DNA of 64,000 nucleotides from Polaromonas jejuensis NBRC 106434. GTDB taxonomy: Bacteria; Pseudomonadota; Gammaproteobacteria; Burkholderiales; Burkholderiaceae_C. The stretch lies in assembly GCF_001598235.1 (NCBI RefSeq), contig NZ_BCYO01000005.1:186001-250000 (forward strand). The letters are read 5' to 3'. The translations under genes were made by a program, and so were the position numbers. Under the pieces are notes generated by a model. The model did no database searches, was not told the origin of the DNA, and worked only from the letters and a program-made list of their open reading frames with translations. Below are positions 8,904 to 21,084 of this stretch, piece after piece (position 1 is the first letter of the stretch; each line of letters starts with the position of its first letter).

Positions 8904-9764
8904 ATGTCCGCATCAGCAGCGCTCAGCGCACTCACCACCCAGGTTCTCCGGGCTGGTTTTATTCTGTCAATGTTTTTTGGCGCCATTGTCCAGCGCACCC
9001 ATTTTTTCACCATGGGGGCCGTATTAATGGGCGTGGGCGGGGTATGTGCCATGGGGTGCACCATGGGGGAGGGCCTGTCTGGCCTCTCAACCCTGAGCGC
9101 CTACGATTTACGGCAAAGGGTCGATGCCTCGCAGCAGCGCATGGCCGATGACCTGAAAAAGGCCAATGACGACAATGCGCAGCTGCGCCGCAGCCTACTT
9201 GACCTGTCTAACCAGATCGAAGCGTTACGGGACGAAGTCGCGGGCATGCGCGGACAGAACGAAAAGCTGGCCCGTGATCTGGCAGACACCCAGCGCACCC
9301 AGAAAGACCTGACGCAGGGTGTTGACGAGAGGCTGCGAAAGTTCGAGCCCGGCAAGGTCACGGTGGATGGCAAGGAGTTTGTGGCGGATCCGGCCGAAAA
9401 GCAGGAGTTTGAGGCGGCCTTGGCCACGCTTCGCAAGGGTGATTTTGCCGGCGCGCAAACGAGCTTCGTGGCCTTCATGAAGCGCTATCCGCAAAGCGGC
9501 TATCGCTCATCATCCTTGTTCTGGCTGGGCAATGCGCAATACGCCCTGCGTGACTACACGAATGCGGTGGCGAATTTCCGCGCCTTGGTCGTGGCAGAAC
9601 CCGCGCACCTGCGTGCGCCGGAAGCGCTTTTGTCAATCGCCAATTGCCAGCTTGAACTCAAGGATGCCAAGTCGGCCCGTAAATCACTTGAAGACCTGGT
9701 GAAAACTTATCCGCAGTCCGAGGCTGCTTCTGTGGCCAAAGCGCAGCTCGCCAATCTGAAATAA
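8904..9764 (+). CDS. Chimeric protein: collapsed YeeE remnant fused to a second CpoB coiled coil and TPR domain
   Basis: About 286 residues. The first ~65 match both ends of the YeeE-type transporter downstream: L-T-T-Q-V-L-x-A-G-F-I-L-S-M (its N-terminus) joined to G-V-G-G-V-C-A-M-G-C-T (its C-terminus), with about 290 codons missing between. From D-L-R-Q-R-V-D-A-S-Q-Q on it is a CpoB copy lacking the signal peptide. The frame is uninterrupted. Start: ATG 8904 has GGAGGA six bases upstream; in-frame GTG 8898 abuts that site. The first conserved transporter Cys has become Phe. Two hydrophobic segments replace the signal peptide, so location may differ from CpoB. It may be expressed or be a decaying relic. 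Confidence 0.85.
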   Translation: MSASAALSALTTQVLRAGFILSMFFGAIVQRTHFFTMGAVLMGVGGVCAMGCTMGEGLSGLSTLSAYDLRQRVDASQQRMADDLKKANDDNAQLRRSLLDLSNQIEALRDEVAGMRGQNEKLARDLADTQRTQKDLTQGVDERLRKFEPGKVTVDGKEFVADPAEKQEFEAALATLRKGDFAGAQTSFVAFMKRYPQSGYRSSSLFWLGNAQYALRDYTNAVANFRALVVAEPAHLRAPEALLSIANCQLELKDAKSARKSLEDLVKTYPQSEAASVAKAQLANLK

Positions 9765-9816
9765 GGCCATCAGGCGGCCGGCCCAGGCATGTCCATTCCC
9801 CACTTAAAATTGGAAG

Positions 9817-10932
9817 ATGGAAATTTCCGAACTCAACGTGCTCACCACCCAGGTGCTCTGGGCCGGCTTCATCCTCTCCATGATTTTCGGCGCTATCGCG
9901 CAGCGCACCCATTTTTGCACCATGGGCGCTGTCAGTGACATCGTCAATATGGGCGATTGGACCCGTATGCGCATGTGGGGCATGGCCATTGGTGTGGCCA
10001 TGATTGGTTTTTTTGGCATGGCGGCGGCAGGCCTGATTGATCCCGCCAAAACGCTGTATGCCTCCAGCCGCTTCATCTGGCTTTCTGCGCTTGTTGGCGG
10101 GGCCATGTTTGGTTTTGGCATGGTCCTGGCTTCTGGCTGCGGTAGCAAGACGCTGGTGCGTATAGGCGGCGGCAGTCTCAAATCTGTGGTGGTCTTTGCC
10201 GTGATGGGCATCGCCGCTTTCGCCACGCTCAAGGGGATTACTGCGGTGGTCCGCGTGGCGACGGTGGACAAAATTGCACTGGATTTCACGAGCAATGCAG
10301 CATTGCCCAATTGGGTAGGCAGCGCGTTGGGCGTGGCGCCCGCCGCTGCCGGCCTGGGCCTGGCCGTGTTGATTGGACTGGGGCTGATCGTCTGGGCGTT
10401 GACGGGTGAAGACTTTCGCCGCTTCGACAATCTGCTGGCGGGGCTTGGCATCGGCGCCGTGATCGCGGCCATGTGGTGGGTCAGCGGCCGCCTGGGCTAT
10501 GTCGCAGAACACCCCGAAACCCTGCAGGAGGCTTTCATTGCCACCAACTCTGGCCGATCAGAAGCCATGAGTTTCGTTTCGCCGGTGGCTTACACGATCG
10601 ACTGGCTCATGTTCTTCAGCGACAAAAGCAAAGTCCTTACGCTGGGTATCGTGTCGGTGTTGGGCGTTGTCATGGGCTCCGCCGTTTATGCACTGGCTTC
10701 GCGCAATTTCCGCTGGGAAGGGTTTCGTGATGCGCAGGACACCGCCAGCCACCTGATCGGTGCCGCCTTGATGGGCGTGGGCGGCGTCTGCGCGATGGGC
10801 TGCACCGTGGGACAAGGTCTGTCCGGTATCTCGACGCTGAGCATCACGAGCTTTGTGGCGCTGGCGGCCATCTTGACGGGTAGTGTTGCGGGCCTGAAAT
10901 ACCAGGTCTGGCGACTCGAACGCTCGCTTTGA
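9817..10932 (+). CDS. YeeE/YedE-family sulfur-compound transporter
   Basis: A 371-residue polytopic membrane protein, roughly nine or more hydrophobic segments. It has the conserved Cys motifs of the YeeE/TsuA thiosulfate transporter family: R-T-H-F-C (Cys34), A-S-G-C-G (Cys108) and V-C-A-M-G-C (Cys325, Cys329). The family moves thiosulfate or related sulfur compounds through the inner membrane. The start ATG at 9817 has GGAAG directly against it; the upstream region resembles that before the chimera, showing the spacer was duplicated too. It is followed one base later by tcdA. Confidence 0.88.
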   Translation: MEISELNVLTTQVLWAGFILSMIFGAIAQRTHFCTMGAVSDIVNMGDWTRMRMWGMAIGVAMIGFFGMAAAGLIDPAKTLYASSRFIWLSALVGGAMFGFGMVLASGCGSKTLVRIGGGSLKSVVVFAVMGIAAFATLKGITAVVRVATVDKIALDFTSNAALPNWVGSALGVAPAAAGLGLAVLIGLGLIVWALTGEDFRRFDNLLAGLGIGAVIAAMWWVSGRLGYVAEHPETLQEAFIATNSGRSEAMSFVSPVAYTIDWLMFFSDKSKVLTLGIVSVLGVVMGSAVYALASRNFRWEGFRDAQDTASHLIGAALMGVGGVCAMGCTVGQGLSGISTLSITSFVALAAILTGSVAGLKYQVWRLERSL

Positions 10933-10933
10933 A

Positions 10934-11794
10934 ATGTCATTGACCGACACCATGATTTCCTGCGAAGCAGCATTTCCTGCCGACCTCGATCGACGTTTTG
11001 GCGGGCTTGCACGGCTGTACGGTGCAGCGGGTGCCCAGCGAATTCGCCATGCGCACATCGTTGTCGTGGGTCTGGGCGGCGTGGGTTCGTGGGCGGCGGA
11101 AGCCGCTGCGCGCAGCGGTGTGGCCCGTCTTACGCTGATCGATTTTGACCACATCGCTGAATCCAATATCAACCGTCAGGTCCATGCGCTCGACACCAGC
11201 CTGGGCCAGGCCAAAGTGCAGGCCATGCGGGAACGCATTGCCCATATCCATCCCGATTGCAAGGTGCAGTGCATCGAGGAATTTGTCGATGCGCTCAATT
11301 GGCCGGATGTTCTTGCGCTCGATGGCAATTTCGACCGGAAGCAATTGGCCGTGATCGACGCCTGCGATCAGGTGAGGGCCAAAACAGCCATGGCGGCCTG
11401 GGCCATCAGGAACAAGGCCAACCTGATCAGCGTGGGCGCTGCCGGCGGCAAGCGGCTCGCACACCGTGTGGATGTTGAAGACCTGTCGCTGGTCACGCAC
11501 GACCCCTTGCTGGCGCAGATGCGCTACCGCCTGCGCAAGGAACAGGGGGCGGCACGTCAGGGAAAGATGGGTGTGAGCTGTGTTTTCAGCCGCGAACCCG
11601 TGCTGCAGCCCGCAGCGGCAAATGCTTTGCGCTCTCAAAAAAATGGCACAGGCGAAGACCTGGAAACAGGGGACAACGCAGCAGCGCAAAGTGATGGCAG
11701 CCTCAATTGCCATGGCTATGGATCGGTCGTCAGCGTCACATCCACTTTTGGTTTGTGTGCTGCGGGGTGGGTACTGAATAAAATTGCTGGCTAG
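10934..11794 (+). CDS. tcdA: tRNA threonylcarbamoyladenosine dehydratase TcdA (CsdL)
   Basis: A 286-residue E1-like ATP-dependent enzyme that cyclises t6A37 of tRNAs reading ANN codons. The nucleotide site G-L-G-G-V-G-S-W-A is at residues about 45-53, followed by D-F-D and N-I-N-R-Q, all typical of the ThiF/MoeB/TcdA fold. It begins two bases after the transporter stop, so is probably cotranscribed. The last 70 residues hold a variable loop before the closing G-Y-G-S-V-V-S-V segment. Its target class includes the tRNA-Lys encoded just downstream. Confidence 0.92.
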   Translation: MSLTDTMISCEAAFPADLDRRFGGLARLYGAAGAQRIRHAHIVVVGLGGVGSWAAEAAARSGVARLTLIDFDHIAESNINRQVHALDTSLGQAKVQAMRERIAHIHPDCKVQCIEEFVDALNWPDVLALDGNFDRKQLAVIDACDQVRAKTAMAAWAIRNKANLISVGAAGGKRLAHRVDVEDLSLVTHDPLLAQMRYRLRKEQGAARQGKMGVSCVFSREPVLQPAAANALRSQKNGTGEDLETGDNAAAQSDGSLNCHGYGSVVSVTSTFGLCAAGWVLNKIAG

Positions 11795-11796
11795 TC

Positions 11797-11826
11797 TTGC
11801 TGCGAGCTAAAAAATAACGCTATAAT
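11797..11826 (+). promoter_or_regulatory. Sigma-70-type promoter of the tRNA-Lys gene
   Basis: A perfect TATAAT at 11821-11826 is preceded by TTGCTG at 11797-11802 with an 18-base spacer. It lies just after the tcdA stop and 45 bases before the mature tRNA. Confidence 0.7.
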
Positions 11827-11871
11827 TTGAGGCTGTGCTGCAGTCAATGCAGTTCAGCTAGGAGAAATCCT

Positions 11872-11947
11872 GGGACGTTAGCTCAGTTGGTAGAGCAGCG
11901 GACTTTTAATCCGTTTGTCGTGGGTTCGACCCCCGCACGTCCCACCA
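11872..11947 (+). tRNA. tRNA-Lys, anticodon UUU
   Basis: A 76-nt cloverleaf with encoded CCA. The acceptor stem GGGACGT pairs with ACGTCCC, the D arm has AGCTCAGTTGGTAGAGC, and the anticodon loop CTTTTAA puts TTT at 11905-11907. The T arm contains GTGGGTTCGACCCCCGC. It has its own promoter upstream and a terminator 20 bases downstream, so it is a single-gene unit. Confidence 0.97.
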
Positions 11948-11966
11948 GACAAGCCTTACAGGCAAT

Positions 11967-12003
11967 AAAAAGCCCGCTACTGAAAAGATAGCGGGCTTTT
12001 TTC
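11967..12003 (+). terminator. Intrinsic terminator of tRNA-Lys
   Basis: Nine-bp stem AGCCCGCTA/TAGCGGGCT with a nine-base loop, flanked by A residues on the left and six T residues on the right. The A/T flanks let it also work for the minus-strand genes ending near 12056. Confidence 0.9.
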
Positions 12004-12055
12004 TTTGTTCCCGTGTTTGCATTCATCGTGCGATGTATGACGCAGTGGGAACTCT

Positions 12056-12559
12056 TCAGGCGGCGCCGTCCAGCCGTGGCACTTCAAGTTGCGCTTGTTT
12101 GGCCACACGAATGCAGTCCTTCATGTGTTCTTCGCCAAAGTAGCGAATGGCCGCATAGCCCACGGCGGCGGACATGATCTGGCCGGCCAGGGGTACAAAT
12201 TTCGCGACCTGTTGGGTTGTCAGGCGCACGCCAATTTTGGTGGCGGCCTTGATGACCAGGTCGCGGCTGATGTATTTTCCGATCAGCATCGAGCCCACCA
12301 TCGCCACCGCCTTCTGGACCTGGTCGCGCTTTTTGGGGTCGAGCTGGTCGAGTTGGCTGGGTGTCAGGCCAAATTCCTTGTTGATTTCAGGAATCAGCCT
12401 GGAAAGCAGGGCCGCGTCCACCATCCAGTCCAGCCCGGGCAGCGGCACGGCACTGGCCGCGGCGGCGACCATGGCGCGTTTGTTGAGCAGCTTGCGGCTG
12501 CGTTTGACGGCCGCGGTCAATGCCGCATCGTCGGAACTCATGTCCAGGGCACTGGGCAT
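12056..12559 (-). CDS. Hypothetical protein with hydrophobic Ala/Gly-rich helices (DUF697/EcsC-like)
   Basis: A 167-residue protein I do not recognise with certainty. Residues about 30-55 (A-A-A-A-S-A-V-P-L-P-G-L-D) and 125-145 are hydrophobic and resemble the membrane-associated DUF697 or EcsC-type modules, with a P-L-P-G-L-D motif between helices. A second in-frame ATG 18 bases in is also possible. It ends the minus-strand run dapC-dapD-pilU-dapE-prmB-ABC-F-GlsB. No function can be assigned. Confidence 0.75.
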   Translation of the reverse strand: MPSALDMSSDDAALTAAVKRSRKLLNKRAMVAAAASAVPLPGLDWMVDAALLSRLIPEINKEFGLTPSQLDQLDPKKRDQVQKAVAMVGSMLIGKYISRDLVIKAATKIGVRLTTQQVAKFVPLAGQIMSAAVGYAAIRYFGEEHMKDCIRVAKQAQLEVPRLDGAA

Positions 12560-12613
12560 AAATGGCGGATGCTTTAAATATTGCGGCCTGCGTGTGCGCC
12601 GGGACTGCCGGGC

Positions 12614-12871
12614 TCAGCCCGCGCGTTTGGAGGTCACAAGGCCGTAAATGACCAGCAGGACGATGGCGCCAATGATGGAGGCAATCCAGCCGACCGGGTC
12701 GCCTTCCTTGTAAAAGCCGGTGGCTATGCCTGCATATTTGGCGACGAACGCGCCGGCAATACCCAGCACGGCGGTCATGATGAGCCCCATGCTGTCATTA
12801 CCGGGCTTCAAGGCCCGGGCAATCAGTCCGACGATCAAGCCGACAATAATGGTTCCGAGGATGTGCAGCAT
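12614..12871 (-). CDS. GlsB/YeaQ/YmgE-family small membrane protein
   Basis: An 85-residue protein with three hydrophobic helices (I-L-G-T-I-I-V-G-L-I-V-G near the start, L-I-M-T-A-V-L-G-I-A-G in the middle, I-I-G-A-I-V-L-L-V-I-Y near the end). The Gly pattern is that of transglycosylase-associated/GlsB stress proteins. ATG 12871 is preceded by GGAG at a spacing of eight; the open frame extends upstream into the end of the ABC-F gene but without support. Exact role is unknown; the family is linked to envelope stress. Confidence 0.88.
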   Translation of the reverse strand: MLHILGTIIVGLIVGLIARALKPGNDSMGLIMTAVLGIAGAFVAKYAGIATGFYKEGDPVGWIASIIGAIVLLVIYGLVTSKRAG

Positions 12872-12941
12872 GCGGGAGGCTCCTTGGTGAAGTGATGACC
12901 GCCAAGCCTCTTGCTTGAATAGGCCTGGCTGCAGTTTCACT

Positions 12942-14933
<1,992 letters not shown>

Positions 14934-15003
14934 TCAGGACAGACTCAAGAAAATTGTTCAGGCCGCGGCCTGTGCCGCGCCTGTAAGGGCGATGTGCCGG
15001 GGA

Positions 15004-17132
<2,129 letters not shown>

Positions 17133-17211
17133 TCAATAGCGGTGGGGCAGCCTCTGGTGACGAGCGTCAGGGACGGCGCATGGCGCGCGGTGACAGGCGC
17201 GCTGCCTGTTT

Positions 17212-18360
17212 TCAGTGTTTTACATCCAGTGTGATTTCGGTGAAGGACGCTTCGTCATCGTGGTCTTCCTCCGGCTCCAGCAGCTTCGCCTTGGCAGTCG
17301 CGAAGTCGTTTTCCAGGCGCCACATCAGGTTGGTCGGTGAATCGGCGTGCAAAAGGCCTTCCTTGCGCGTCACGGTGCCGTCCCCGATCAGCTGGGCAAT
17401 GTCCTGCTCAAAGGTCTGCGAGCCTTCGGCCATGGATTTTTCCATGGCTTCCTTGACACCCGAGAAGTCGCCTTTTTCAATCAGCTCGGCCACCAGCTTG
17501 GTGTTGAGCATGACTTCCACCGCCGGAACGCGCGAGCCGTCCTGCGTACGCAGCAGGCGCTGCGAGATGATGGCTTTCATGGCCGCGGCCAGGTCGCCCA
17601 GCATGGTGGGTCGCACTTCCACCGGGTAAAAGCTCAGGATGCGGTTCAGGGCCTGGTAGCTGTTGTTGGCGTGCATGGTGGCCAGGCACAAATGGCCGGA
17701 CTGCGCATAGGCAATGGCCGCCGACATGGTTTCACGGTCACGAATCTCGCCGATCAGGATCACGTCGGGCGCCTGGCGCAGCGCGTTTCTCAGCGCCACC
17801 TGCAGGGACTGCGTGTCGCTGCCGATTTCGCGCTGGTTGACCACGGACTTTTTGTTGGTGAACAAAAACTCGACCGGGTCTTCGATCGTCAGGATGTGGC
17901 CCAGGGTGGTTTCGTTGCGGCGATCGATCATGGAGGCCAGCGTGGTGCTCTTGCCGGCGCCGGTGGAGCCCACCATCAGCAGCAGGCCGCGCTTTTCCAT
18001 GATCAGCTCGGCCAGTATGGGCGGCACGTTCAGGCTGTCCAGCGGCGGAATGTCCATGGGAATGTAGCGAATCACCGCCGCATAGGTGCTGCGCTGCCTG
18101 AAGCCGCTGATGCGGAAATTGCCCAGACCGGCAACCGGCAAGGCCATGTTGAGTTCGCCCATTTCCTCCAGCTCTTCAATCCGCTCGGGCGGCAACACCT
18201 CGGCCAGCAGGTTGCGCGGGGCATCCGCCGGCAGGATTTGTGCGTTGATGGGAAGGGCCTGACCGTTGATCTTGATGAGGGCGGGCGAATGGGCCGACAG
18301 GTAAACGTCCGAAGCCTTTTTATCGGCCATCAGACGCAGAATTTTTTCCATCGTGCTCAT
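17212..18360 (-). CDS. pilU: Type IV pilus retraction ATPase PilU
   Basis: A 382-residue PilT-type hexameric ATPase. Walker A G-S-T-G-A-G-K-S-T, the Asp box with T-I-E-D-P-V-E-F, the L-I-G-E-I-R-D-R-E Walker B and the H-A-N-N-S His box are intact. The C-terminal tail (L-E-P-E-E-D-H-D-D-E) and the Q-T-F-E-Q-D motif fit PilU rather than PilT. PilU assists PilT in pilus retraction. No pilT is adjacent; the gene lies between dapD and dapE. Confidence 0.9.
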   Translation of the reverse strand: MSTMEKILRLMADKKASDVYLSAHSPALIKINGQALPINAQILPADAPRNLLAEVLPPERIEELEEMGELNMALPVAGLGNFRISGFRQRSTYAAVIRYIPMDIPPLDSLNVPPILAELIMEKRGLLLMVGSTGAGKSTTLASMIDRRNETTLGHILTIEDPVEFLFTNKKSVVNQREIGSDTQSLQVALRNALRQAPDVILIGEIRDRETMSAAIAYAQSGHLCLATMHANNSYQALNRILSFYPVEVRPTMLGDLAAAMKAIISQRLLRTQDGSRVPAVEVMLNTKLVAELIEKGDFSGVKEAMEKSMAEGSQTFEQDIAQLIGDGTVTRKEGLLHADSPTNLMWRLENDFATAKAKLLEPEEDHDDEASFTEITLDVKH

Positions 18361-18426
18361 CGTCTGCCTTCTTATTAATTGAAACTACACAAAGCGCCAA
18401 CCATGGGTGCCAGCGGCCGCAGCGCA

Positions 18427-18516
18427 GGGCCGCCCCAAGCAGGGCCAGCCCCCTCGAGGGGCAGCGCAGTACGCGCAGCGTTCTCGAAGAGCGGCGTAGC
18501 CACAAGCGTGGGGGCC
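18427..18516. repeat. Family B repeat, first tandem copy (pilU-dapD gap)
   Basis: GGGCCGCCCC, then a CCCCTCGAGGGG palindrome, GCAGCGCAGTACGCGCAGCG and GAGCGGCGTAGCCACAAGCG-TGGGGGCCAT. The last ~40 bases are identical to the second copy 14 bases away. Confidence 0.85.
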
Positions 18517-18530
18517 ATGGTTTTGCCGCC

Positions 18531-18621
18531 GGGCCGCCCCAAGGCAAAATGCGCCCCCCTGGGGGGCAGCGCAGTACACGCAGCGTTCTCGAAGAGCGGC
18601 GTAGCCACAAGCGTGGGGGCC
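18531..18621. repeat. Family B repeat, second tandem copy (pilU-dapD gap)
   Basis: Same order as the first copy: GGGCCGCCCC, CCCCCCTGGGGGG, GCAGTACACGCAGCG and GAGCGGCGTAGCCACAAGCG. It ends five bases before the dapD stop codon. The gap between dapD and pilU is otherwise empty. Confidence 0.85.
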
Positions 18622-18626
18622 ATAGC

Positions 18627-19466
18627 TTATTCGCGCAGCAAATCATTCAAGCTGGTCGTGGCCCGCGTTTTGGCGTCCACCCGCTTGACGATCACCGCGC
18701 AGTACAGGCTGTACTTGCCGCCGGCCTTGGGCAGGTTGCCCGACACCACGACGGAGCCCGCAGGGATGCGGCCATAGGTGACGGTGTCGGCTTCGCGGTC
18801 GTAAATCGGCGTGCTCTGGCCGATGTAGACGCCCATGGAGATCACCGAGTTTTCTTCGACGATCACGCCTTCGACCACTTCGGAGCGCGCGCCTATGAAG
18901 CAGTTGTCTTCAATGATGGTCGGGTTGGCCTGCAGGGGTTCGAGCACGCCGCCCAGGCCCACGCCGCCGGAGAGGTGCACGTTGTTGCCGACCTGCGCGC
19001 AGGAGCCGACGGTGGCCCAGGTGTCCACCATGGTGCCTTCGCCGACCCAGGCGCCGATGTTCACGTAGCTGGGCATCAGGATCGCGCCCTTGGCGATGTA
19101 GCTGCCGCGGCGCGCCACGGCGGGCGGCACCACACGCACGCCGGTGGCGCGCATTTCCTGTTCGCTCAGGTGGGCGAATTTGGTCGGCACCTTGTCGAAA
19201 AAGCCCAGGTCGCCGGCGCGCATGAGTTCGTTGTCTTTCAGGCGAAAGCTCAGCAGGACCGCTTTCTTGATCCACTGGTGGACCGTCCACTGGCCCACGC
19301 CTTCGCGCGTGGCGACGCGCAATTGGCCATTGTTGAGCTGCTCGATGGTGTGCTCAACCGCCTCCAGAACCTCTTTGGGCGCAGATTTGGGCGACAGGTT
19401 GGCCCGATCTTCCCACGCTGCGTCTATCGTGCTTTGAAGGTTGCTTTGCTGCTTGTCTTGAGTCAT
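18627..19466 (-). CDS. dapD: Tetrahydrodipicolinate N-succinyltransferase DapD
   Basis: A 279-residue trimeric left-handed beta-helix acyltransferase that succinylates tetrahydrodipicolinate before DapC and DapE act. The hexapeptide-repeat region is visible at about residues 105-235 ([29 protein letters not shown]). ATG 19466 gives the usual family length; the frame extends upstream into dapC without need. It begins 11 bases after dapC. Confidence 0.95.
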   Translation of the reverse strand: MTQDKQQSNLQSTIDAAWEDRANLSPKSAPKEVLEAVEHTIEQLNNGQLRVATREGVGQWTVHQWIKKAVLLSFRLKDNELMRAGDLGFFDKVPTKFAHLSEQEMRATGVRVVPPAVARRGSYIAKGAILMPSYVNIGAWVGEGTMVDTWATVGSCAQVGNNVHLSGGVGLGGVLEPLQANPTIIEDNCFIGARSEVVEGVIVEENSVISMGVYIGQSTPIYDREADTVTYGRIPAGSVVVSGNLPKAGGKYSLYCAVIVKRVDAKTRATTSLNDLLRE

Positions 19467-19477
19467 GGCTTGAGTTT

Positions 19478-20683
19478 TCAGTGAACTTTGGATTGAATGA
19501 ATTGAACGATGCGCTCCGCCGCTTCCACGCATTCGGCGGTTTCTGCCACCAGCGCCATGCGGATTCTGCCGGCGCCCGGGTTGTGGCCCTGCGCGTCGCG
19601 TGCCAGGTAACTGCCGGGCAACACCACGACATTGTAAAGAGCGAGCAGCTCGCGCGAGAACGCGGTGTCCGAGCCCTTGAAGATTTCGGGAATCCCGGCC
19701 CATAAATAAAAGCCGGCATCGGGCAGGGCCACGTCCATCACCGGGGCCAGCAGCGGCGTGACCCGGGCGAACTTTTCGCGGTACAGCTCCCGGTTCTCCG
19801 CCACGTGCTGCTCGTCGCGCCAGGCCGCGATGCTGGCGGCCTGCACGATAGGGCTCATGGCGCTGCCGTGGTAGGTGCGGTAGAGCAAAAAGGACTTGAT
19901 GATGGCCGCGTCACCGGCCACAAAACCGCTGCGCAGCCCGGGCACATTGCTGCGCTTGGACAGGCTGGTCAGTGAAATCAGGTTTTTGAAGTCATGCCGG
20001 CCCAGTTGGGCGGCCGCCTGCAGTCCGCCCAGCGGCGCTTCTTCGCGGAAGTAAATCTCGCTGTAGCACTCGTCCGACGCAATCACAAAGCCGTAGCGGT
20101 CGCTGAGCTTGAACAGCAGTTCCCACTCCGCGAGCGACATCACCGCGCCCGTGGGATTGCCCGGCGAGCAGACAAACACCAGCTGAGTCTTGGCCCAGAC
20201 CGCTTCGGGCACACCGGCCCAGTCCACGGCGAAGTTGCGCGCCGGGTCACTGGGCGCAAACCAGGTTTCGGCTCCGGCCAGCAGCGCTGCGCCCTCGTAG
20301 ATTTGATAAAAAGGGTTGGGGCAGACCACGGTGGCGCCCGGCTGGCTGGCGTCCAGCACGGTCTGCGCCAGCGAGAAAAGCGCCTCGCGCGAGCCGTTCA
20401 CCGGCAGGATTTGCGTGGCCGGATCCACTTTCAGGCCATAACGACGGGCCAGCCAGTCGCTCATGGCCTGGCGCAGCTGGGGCGTGCCCAGCGTGCCCGG
20501 GTAGCTCGCCAGGCCGCTCAGGCTGTCCGTCAGCGCGGCCTTGACCAGTTGGGGCGTGGCGTGCCGCGGCTCACCAATGCCCAGGCTGATGGGCGGGTAG
20601 GCCGGATTGGGGGTGACGTCGGCGTGCAGTTGGCGCAGCCGTTCGAAAGGGTAGGGCTGAAGACGGGAGAGCAGGGGATTCAT
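19478..20683 (-). CDS. dapC: Succinyldiaminopimelate transaminase DapC
   Basis: A 401-residue class I/II PLP aminotransferase. The PLP lysine is in [12 protein letters not shown], and G-N-P-T-G-A and S-D-E-C-Y mark the cofactor pocket. It transfers an amino group to N-succinyl-2-amino-6-ketopimelate. It is the first gene of the minus-strand dapC-dapD-pilU-dapE-prmB run. The ATG at 20683 ([16 protein letters not shown]) is the conserved start; the longer open frame to 20845 is spurious. Confidence 0.94.
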   Translation of the reverse strand: MNPLLSRLQPYPFERLRQLHADVTPNPAYPPISLGIGEPRHATPQLVKAALTDSLSGLASYPGTLGTPQLRQAMSDWLARRYGLKVDPATQILPVNGSREALFSLAQTVLDASQPGATVVCPNPFYQIYEGAALLAGAETWFAPSDPARNFAVDWAGVPEAVWAKTQLVFVCSPGNPTGAVMSLAEWELLFKLSDRYGFVIASDECYSEIYFREEAPLGGLQAAAQLGRHDFKNLISLTSLSKRSNVPGLRSGFVAGDAAIIKSFLLYRTYHGSAMSPIVQAASIAAWRDEQHVAENRELYREKFARVTPLLAPVMDVALPDAGFYLWAGIPEIFKGSDTAFSRELLALYNVVVLPGSYLARDAQGHNPGAGRIRMALVAETAECVEAAERIVQFIQSKVH

Positions 20684-21084
20684 CCCCCGATTATCCAGCC
20701 TGGGCGCGGCTTGCTGACGGGGCGCATCGATGGATCGGCCTGGCCATGAATGCCGTTTGCTATAAATACAGTAGCCTCCTGCGCCCGTCCTGATTGGGCT
20801 GGAAGCCAATTTCCTCGCCATTTGGCGATGATTTCGGGTGGCCACAACGGTGCGGGCCTTGTGCCTTGCATCCGCAAATGGGGGCCGCCCGGTCCGGCGG
20901 CGTCACGCCGCGCGAAGCAAAGTGTTGCACCAGCGGCTGCCGCTGAGCCTTTTGCCCGCAGGAAACCGCCGCGCGCTCGGGTAACATTGCAGGCCGTGCA
21001 CCGCTTGCCAGGCGGTGCGAGCGCCCGTCAAAGCGCTATAAAAATCAACGAGTTAGCCTCAGGCTCAAGAAAACAGGGACAGCC
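20684..21084. other. Divergent intergenic region between dapC and smc
   Basis: 401 bases without a credible gene. It must hold the promoters of both dapC and smc. It contains a family A repeat (20756-20812) and a G/C-rich stretch. TAACAT near 20981 is a possible -10 for smc, but no good -35 is seen. Confidence 0.6.
20756..20812. repeat. Family A dispersed repeat, full-length intergenic copy
   Basis: TTTGCTATAAATACAGTAGC, CTCCTGCGCCCGTCCTGATT and GGGCTGGAAGCCAATTT in order. It is the clearest intergenic copy of the family and serves as the reference for the in-gene copies. Confidence 0.75.

Noticed and set aside
8904-9764. Pseudogene call for the second cpoB
   Set aside because: The frame is open from a good ribosome site to the normal CpoB stop, so I list it as a chimeric CDS, though it may not be functional.
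18427-18621. Tandem repeat as a CRISPR array
   Set aside because: Only two ~90-base copies with a 14-base gap; no spacers of uniform length and no cas genes.
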